This document shows positions 13,906 to 13,953 of a stretch of DNA of 13,953 nt, one piece after another. The position numbers and the translations under genes were made by a program. The notes beneath the pieces are model-generated. The model searched no databases. It was not told the DNA's origin and worked only from the letters and a program-made list of their open reading frames with translations. Numbering within the stretch: the first letter of the stretch is position 1; every line of letters begins with the position of its first letter. Source of the stretch: Holophagales bacterium UBA2201 (GTDB lineage: Bacteria; Acidobacteriota; Thermoanaerobaculia; UBA2201). The DNA is taken from the NCBI GenBank assembly GCA_002327305.1, contig DCUZ01000102.1, forward strand, positions 12,168 through 26,120. The letters run 5' to 3'.

Positions 13906-13953
13906 TGCGGGGTGGAGCAGTCAGGTAGCTCGTCGGGCTCATAACCCGAAGGT
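13906..13953 (+). tRNA. Initiator tRNA-Met (CAT anticodon), 5' part cut by window edge
   Basis: The visible 48 bases give an acceptor 5' strand TGCGGGG (13906-13912), T8, and a D arm GGAGCAG...AGCTC. The anticodon stem is TCGGG/CCCGA around the loop CTCATAA, with anticodon CAT at 13940-13942. The run of three G-C pairs next to the anticodon loop (GGG...CCC) is the hallmark of bacterial initiator tRNA, distinguishing it from elongator tRNA-Met and tRNA-Ile2. The T arm and the 3' acceptor strand lie beyond the window. The first base is T rather than the C of E. coli; whether position 1 stays unpaired, as initiation requires, cannot be seen here. Confidence 0.93.

Noticed and set aside
13602..13942. 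Open frames running through the terminal repeat tract on both strands
   Set aside because: They arise because a repeat of 7 (or 14) bases lacking stop codons stays open in all frames. They overlap nagZ or the tRNA and have no start signal.

Overview
The window is a GC-rich (my estimate is about two thirds G+C) bacterial chromosomal segment made mainly of housekeeping genes. No plasmid, phage, transposase or CRISPR genes are visible. Two secreted-type proteins carry modules I associate with Acidobacteriota and some deltaproteobacteria: paired C-terminal 'GTYGQF...VDN..DPVF' domains, and a lone Fn3-like domain ending 'EGSFGR.S.GRE.P'. My best guess is an acidobacterial genome; this is inference from protein style, not from a marker gene.

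Layout. (1) 1-349 is the 3' end of ilvE, followed by a strong intrinsic terminator (379-406) and a gene-free stretch to 666 with two more hairpins. (2) 667-2043 is a two-gene envelope-stress operon: a PspC-domain membrane protein and a LiaF/toast-rack membrane protein. (3) 2174-5574 on the minus strand holds a small Fn3-like ORF whose stop overlaps, as ATGA, the start of a large secreted NHL-repeat protein. A near-consensus sigma70 promoter precedes the pair. (4) 5820-9774 is a tight plus-strand operon: an unrecognised all-helical 416-residue protein, murJ (lipid II flippase), dtd (D-aminoacyl-tRNA deacylase) and a class I SAM methyltransferase, with gaps of 3 bases or overlaps of 4-7 bases. 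(5) 9775-10297 has no gene but is a mosaic of short tandem repeats and hairpins. (6) 10298-13773 is mutS overlapping a cytoplasmic NagZ-type glycosidase. (7) 13774-13953 is a tract of eleven 7-bp repeats, then a promoter and the 5' part of initiator tRNA-Met, cut by the window edge.

Two themes cut across the genes. First, most gene-free stretches contain tandem repeats with a 7-bp period but different unit sequences (CCAGGGA, GGAAGCC, ACTTTGA, CATTTAC, CTCAAC-type, CCCAAAT/CCGAAAG), reminiscent of cyanobacterial STRR heptamer repeats. One of them also matches the canonical G-quadruplex pattern. Second, four sigma70-like promoters with 17-bp spacers sit so close to the downstream gene that the predicted +1 falls on or within about two bases of its first base (mutS, the 416-residue gene, an ATG ahead of the Fn3 ORF, and the tRNA). 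This suggests leaderless mRNAs and a nearly leaderless tRNA precursor.

Functionally, murJ and the NagZ-like enzyme concern peptidoglycan export and recycling, the PspC/LiaF pair senses or buffers envelope stress, and dtd, mutS and tRNA-fMet are quality-control and translation genes.
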